Source: Geobacteraceae bacterium
Lineage (GTDB): Bacteria > Desulfobacterota > Desulfuromonadia > Desulfuromonadales > Desulfuromonadaceae
Direction: 5' to 3'
NCBI GenBank assembly: GCA_020201305.1
Contig: JAIVHC010000181.1
Location: 1 to 8,241 of the forward strand
Length of the DNA stretch: 8,241 nt
In this document: in pieces, positions 5,915 through 8,241 of the stretch
Layout: every line of letters starts with the position of its first letter
How positions within the stretch are numbered: the stretch's first letter is position 1
Position numbers and translations under genes: made by a program
Notes under the pieces: model-generated
What the model saw: only the letters and a program-made list of their open reading frames with translations
What the model was told of the DNA's origin: nothing
Database searches by the model: none

Positions 5915-6544
5915 AACGTAGTCACCATTGACAAACGGATTGGAGCTCTGCTCTGCAGCGATGGTGGATTCGGGGCCATGCCCGGGATGTACGACGGTCG
6001 AAGCAGGCAACACCATGAGCTGGGAGCGGACATGCCCGATAAGTTGCTGCATATCTCCGCCGGGCAGATCAGTGCGCCCGATAGAACCGGCAAACAGGGT
6101 ATCGCCGGAAAAGAGGTGTCCTTCTCCATACAGACATATGCCGCCGGGAGAATGCCCCGGAGTATGGATCACCTCAAAATTCAGGTCACCGATCTCGAGC
6201 AGATCACCATTTTGCAGAAAGCGGCTCGGCTCCGGCGATTCAACTGCAGGCAGACCAAAACTCGCAGCCTGACGCGAGGCCTGTTTGAGCATGGGGGCAT
6301 CATCTTTATGCATACAGAACTCAATCCCGGTTTTTTCCAGAATAGCTCTGTTTCCCCCGACGTGATCGAAATGTGCATGGGTATTCACCAGCATCTTAGG
6401 CTCCAACCCCTCCTGCTCTATCACTCGAAGAATTTGCTCCGCTTCGTCCCCCGGATCTATAATCAGCGTCTTTTTAGTACGCGGACATGCCACGATATAG
6501 CAATTAACCTGTAAAGGGCCTACGGGCAGGGTCTTAATGATCAT
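5912..6544 (-). CDS. MBL-fold metallo-hydrolase (glyoxalase II-like, YcbL type)
   Basis: The 210-residue protein is a short metallo-beta-lactamase-fold hydrolase of the glyoxalase II-like group, probably cytoplasmic. All metal-binding elements are present: T-H56-A-H58-F-D60-H61 (THAHFDHVGG), H131 in HTPGHSPG, the bridging D148 in FSGDTLF and H189 in HPGHGP. The GSIGRTDLPGG loop is typical of the YcbL/type II hydroxyacylglutathione hydrolase subgroup. That subgroup lacks the C-terminal glutathione-binding domain of true glyoxalase II (~250 residues), so glutathione thioester hydrolysis is not assured. The ATG overlaps the stop of the upstream OB/HD gene by 4 bp (ATGA), indicating translational coupling. 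Its own TGA stop is the first three bases of the adjoining inserted element. Removing the element would restore the same TGA, so the protein was apparently not altered. Confidence 0.93.
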   Translation of the reverse strand: MIIKTLPVGPLQVNCYIVACPRTKKTLIIDPGDEAEQILRVIEQEGLEPKMLVNTHAHFDHVGGNRAILEKTGIEFCMHKDDAPMLKQASRQAASFGLPAVESPEPSRFLQNGDLLEIGDLNFEVIHTPGHSPGGICLYGEGHLFSGDTLFAGSIGRTDLPGGDMQQLIGHVRSQLMVLPASTVVHPGHGPESTIAAEQSSNPFVNGDYV

Positions 6545-7524
6545 CGCTCTCCATCCTCTCTGGGTTCAAACAGATCCAGGTTTGAACCCGCAAGCTGGTC
6601 ACCCAGTGAAGTGCGCAGCGGCTCCTGATATCTGTTATTGCGTTTAGTCTGTTTTTTATCTGTGAAATTTTTATGTTCACGCAGCGAAGATGCCGGTTCC
6701 GGAGCTTCCGTTGCAGGTTCCGATGGCGGAGCCGGTATCGTCTCTGTCTCCGCTTCATCAGCTGGAGCGTAAAAGTAACGATCGTACAAGCGGTGATATG
6801 ATGTCCAAGCAGAGGGGTTGTGCTGCTCCCGATCGATATGCAGAGCTATGCCGTTGATTTTTGCATCCATATCATCGACAAAGTTCAGAACTACCGCTTC
6901 AAGGGTCTTGGGACGTTTGGGAGAGCCGTACTCATACTGACCGTGATGAGAGAGAAGCATGTGTTTAAGCAGCATGGTCTTCTGTGCGGGGAAATCAGGA
7001 CAGGTCCTGATCTTCTCTTCAAGCATTTCCACCCCCATGACGATATGCCCGATGAGCTTTCCTGTGTCTGTATAGTCAAAACTGCGCGCATAACGCAATT
7101 CGGCAACCTTGCCGATATCGTGTAGGAGTGCACTGCACACAAGCAGATCGCGATTAATGCGAGGATAACGCTCACTCACATCCCGGGCCAGACGTGCAAC
7201 ACACAGGGAGTGCTCTAGAAGACCGCCGACCAGATTAACCTGACGCTCATCTACGCGTTCTATGCTGTTAATGATAAACTGCATCTTCCCCATAAACAGG
7301 TTGGCTTTCCCCTTTATGTGGACGAAATCATCTTTATCAAACCGGGTCGTAAGTTCATCCACATTATCCCAGATGCGGCCGTCAACCTCTCCACTCCGAT
7401 CCATGAGTTTGAGGTTCATATACGGCTTGCCGTTTTTGGCCATGGCCATATTTTTATCCCGCACCAGAAAAACGCTGTTGATGGGATCTCGTTCACGGAT
7501 ATCTTCAATATAGGTTTTCTTCAA
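6541..7524 (-). CDS. OB-fold plus HD-domain protein, YhaM-like 3'-5' exoribonuclease, linker missing
   Basis: The 327-residue protein joins an N-terminal OB fold (about 1-92: SVFLVRDKNMAMAKNGKPYMNLKLMDRSG) to an HD phosphohydrolase domain (about 98-250), as in the YhaM 3'-5' exonucleases that degrade RNA and single-stranded DNA. HD residues are H105 (GGLLEH), H135-D136 (LLHDIGK), H160 (GHIVMG), H193-H194 (SHHG) and D217/D218. In YhaM some 65 residues lie between the OB fold and GL-x-x-H. Here VNL is followed directly by VGGLLEH, so that helical segment is absent. The C-terminal ~75 residues are a Pro/Glu/Ala-rich then basic tail, likely disordered. A TTG start at 7524, 8 nt after AGGAG (7533-7537), gives the family-like N-terminus MKKTYIEDI. 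A GTG at 7551 is possible but has no such site. It is the first gene of the cluster with the MBL-fold gene. Confidence 0.85.
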   Translation of the reverse strand: MKKTYIEDIRERDPINSVFLVRDKNMAMAKNGKPYMNLKLMDRSGEVDGRIWDNVDELTTRFDKDDFVHIKGKANLFMGKMQFIINSIERVDERQVNLVGGLLEHSLCVARLARDVSERYPRINRDLLVCSALLHDIGKVAELRYARSFDYTDTGKLIGHIVMGVEMLEEKIRTCPDFPAQKTMLLKHMLLSHHGQYEYGSPKRPKTLEAVVLNFVDDMDAKINGIALHIDREQHNPSAWTSYHRLYDRYFYAPADEAETETIPAPPSEPATEAPEPASSLREHKNFTDKKQTKRNNRYQEPLRTSLGDQLAGSNLDLFEPREDGER

Positions 7525-7532
7525 GAATACTG

Positions 7533-7537
7533 CTCCT
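7533..7537 (-). promoter_or_regulatory. Ribosome binding site supporting a TTG start for the OB/HD gene
   Basis: On the minus strand AGGAG is followed after 8 nt by TTG (7524-7522) and then AAGAAAACC, giving M-K-K-T-Y-I. This spacing is ideal, while the longer GTG start at 7551 has no purine-rich site at the right distance. Confidence 0.65.
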
Positions 7538-7575
7538 ATTGCATGCTCCACTATAGAGACATATTGAGTAAGTAT

Positions 7576-7625
7576 CCCCCGGTCAAACCGGGGGCTTTAG
7601 CGATTGCTAGCCCCTCAAAGGGGCT
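7576..7625. repeat. Two tandem GC-rich hairpins with identical CAA loops
   Basis: Hairpin 1 (7576-7594) is an 8-bp perfect stem, CCCCCGGT/ACCGGGGG, around CAA. Hairpin 2 (7609-7625) is a 7-bp perfect stem, AGCCCCT/AGGGGCT, also around CAA. Each is followed by similar sequence, CTTTAGCG and CTTTAACG, so the two look like diverged copies of one unit. On the plus strand they resemble weak intrinsic terminators, but no plus-strand gene ends here. They lie 52-101 bp upstream of the OB/HD start. An intergenic repeat or a relic end of a hairpin-ended insertion sequence is possible. Confidence 0.5.
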
Positions 7626-7660
7626 TTAACGCAATCTTCAAAATCAAAAACACTACTTGC

Positions 7661-7742
7661 CGTCATTCCCGCGCAGGCGGGAATCCATAGATCTTATTGC
7701 TATACCGAGCGCCTCTGGACTCCCGCCTGCGCGGGAGTGACG
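7661..7742. repeat. REP/MITE-like inverted pair of hairpins, 82 bp
   Basis: Two 27-bp arms (7661-7687 and 7716-7742) are inverted copies that match at 25 of 27 positions and are separated by 28 bp. Each arm is itself a hairpin: ATTCCCGC-GCAG-GCGGGAAT on the left and ACTCCCGC-CTGC-GCGGGAGT on the right, with 8-bp stems. The two differences between arms are opposite each other in the stem (T-A versus C-G), so pairing is kept. The GTCATTCCCGCG-type core is a very common dispersed repeat in proteobacteria. It is non-coding; protein-like translations through it are artefacts. Confidence 0.8.
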
Positions 7743-7961
7743 TTAAAGGAAGATTGTCGCCATATTCCCGGAACCGCCCACGGCGAACCAGTTTGTATAC
7801 ATTGTGGGGTATACGGCTGTCAAATTGAAAGCGCATCAGCATCGACACATCCCATAACCGGGGCACCCTACCCTCCCAGCTGCCACCATTTCCACGTTGA
7901 GGAAGGCGATAAAAGTAGACGGGATTTACTACACGTGCGATTCTGTAACATTACAGCATGA
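7737..7961 (+). CDS. Doubtful Cys/His-rich small open frame
   Basis: The 74-codon frame opens with GTG inside the right arm of the REP-like pair, so its first few codons are repeat sequence. It has no ATG and no convincing ribosome site. The part after the repeat is rich in possible metal ligands: C-I-H-C-G-x3-C (about residues 20-28) and a second cluster around SCHHFH (about 48-53). I do not recognise a family. It could be a remnant whose 5' end was replaced by the repeat, or chance. The frame also stays open upstream through the repeat, which proves nothing because that repeat is commonly open. It lies in the 7525-8030 interval, which otherwise holds only repeats and the leader of the next gene. 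Confidence 0.2.
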   Translation: MTLKEDCRHIPGTAHGEPVCIHCGVYGCQIESASASTHPITGAPYPPSCHHFHVEEGDKSRRDLLHVRFCNITA

Positions 7962-8030
7962 AAATAAGTATATGGTTCCCGGAACCCGGAATAGTTATTT
8001 TAAATCAACCCTAAAACACGGAGCACTTTT

Positions 8031-8168
8031 ATGAATATCAACTTGGAACTTGCCCCCTTAATCTCTTTAATAGCAGGCATTGCCATTCTCATAGTGCCAA
8101 AACTGTTAAGATACATCGTTGCCGCCTACCTGATAATTTTCGGTATCATCGAACTATTGAATCTGTAG
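8031..8168 (+). CDS. DUF3096-type small inner-membrane protein, 45 residues
   Basis: This 45-codon gene encodes M-N-I-N-L-E-L-APLISLIAG followed by two hydrophobic stretches. Residues 7-22 and 28-43 are predicted transmembrane helices joined by a short PKLLRY turn. The pattern APL-x-SLIAGI-x-ILI-x-PKLL-x-YIVA-x-YLI-x-FGI matches the DUF3096 family of tiny membrane proteins, whose function is unknown. GGAG lies 7 nt before the ATG (8020-8023), a good ribosome site. The gene is complete, with TAG at 8166-8168. It stands apart from the operons to its left, behind a repeat-rich stretch. Family identity is by recognition of the pattern; no role can be given from context. Confidence 0.75.
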   Translation: MNINLELAPLISLIAGIAILIVPKLLRYIVAAYLIIFGIIELLNL

Positions 8169-8170
8169 AT

Positions 8171-8241
8171 TCAACTTACTACATACCCAGAGGCTGCACC
8201 GACCTTAAGTTCCTGGATAAAACCTTCATCCTCTAGGAGCC
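8171..8241 (-). CDS. Possible 3' end of a minus-strand gene running off the window
   Basis: On the minus strand, the frame from the window edge reads LLEDEGFIQELKVG-AASGYVVS and stops at TGA (8173-8171), two bases from the stop of the DUF3096-type gene. The composition is protein-like and the convergent spacing is plausible. However, 22 codons are too few to name a family, and the plus strand is also open here. Confidence 0.25.
   Translation of the reverse strand, partial: LLEDEGFIQELKVGAASGYVVS

Noticed and set aside
5830..6129. Minus-strand 99-codon frame overlapping the inserted element and the MBL-fold gene
   Set aside because: It is in a different frame from the well-supported MBL-fold gene and continues through non-coding repeat sequence.
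7525..7551. GTG start at 7551 for the OB/HD protein
   Set aside because: It lacks a suitable ribosome site, while the TTG at 7524 has AGGAG at 8 nt and yields a family-like N-terminus.
7560..7590. Minus-strand TTGACC-17-TATGTC as a promoter for the OB/HD gene
   Set aside because: The -10 matches only 3/6 and lacks the key final T, and the -35 lies inside a perfect hairpin.
7663..7866. Minus-strand 67-codon frame with a TSLPRRRESRG-type stretch
   Set aside because: That stretch is the usual spurious translation of the REP-like repeat, and no start signal supports a gene.

Overview
The window is about 8.2 kb of ordinary-looking bacterial chromosome with nine readily named protein genes, one tiny membrane-protein gene and two repeat-rich intergenic stretches. 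I see no rRNA, tRNA, CRISPR array, transposase or phage gene. Several things together suggest a Gram-negative, probably anaerobic proteobacterium of the Desulfuromonas/Geobacter/Pelobacter type: a membrane-bound (group 4) hydrogenase-type small subunit, a class-4 iron-sulfur uracil-DNA glycosylase, an OB-fold plus HD protein of the YhaM type, a PHP-type histidinol phosphatase, a secreted zinc phospholipase C-like protein and a DUF3096 micro-protein. This placement is inferred from gene families, not from a search.

Layout. Positions 1-225 (+) hold the 3' end of the hydrogenase/NuoB-like gene, whose 5' part lies outside the window. Converging on it are metF (268-1137, -) and, upstream of metF on the same strand, a PHP histidinol-phosphatase-like gene (1224-2084, -). 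A 227-bp divergent region with a perfect 6-bp-arm palindrome and a candidate promoter separates that gene from ridA (2312-2695, +). ridA converges, through a long hairpin, on a family-4 uracil-DNA glycosylase gene (2745-3467, -). Divergent from the glycosylase gene is a secreted zinc phospholipase C-like gene (3573-4466, +). That gene converges on a minus-strand cluster that in transcription order is the OB/HD protein (6541-7524), an MBL-fold hydrolase (5912-6544) and coaBC (4493-5716).

The first two genes of that cluster overlap by 4 bp (ATGA). coaBC is separated from them by a 152-bp element (5763-5914) with 20-bp imperfect terminal inverted repeats, a flanking AACG direct repeat and nested internal stems. 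It looks like a non-autonomous MITE-type insertion sitting exactly at the stop codon of the MBL-fold gene, in what would otherwise be a tight three-gene operon.

The stretch 7525-8030 carries no firm gene. It contains two tandem GC-rich hairpins with the same CAA loop, a REP/MITE-like pair of inverted hairpins whose only differences are compensatory, and a Cys/His-rich open frame of uncertain reality. A 45-codon DUF3096-type gene follows at 8031-8168, and the last bases may be the 3' end of a minus-strand gene.

The named genes work in housekeeping: one-carbon metabolism (metF), histidine synthesis (PHP phosphatase), enamine detoxification (ridA), uracil repair, coenzyme A synthesis (coaBC) and RNA turnover (OB/HD protein). 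I did not find a convincing new multi-gene system. The most interesting signals are the inserted element before coaBC, the apparent loss of the helical linker in the OB/HD protein, and the structured repeats upstream of it.
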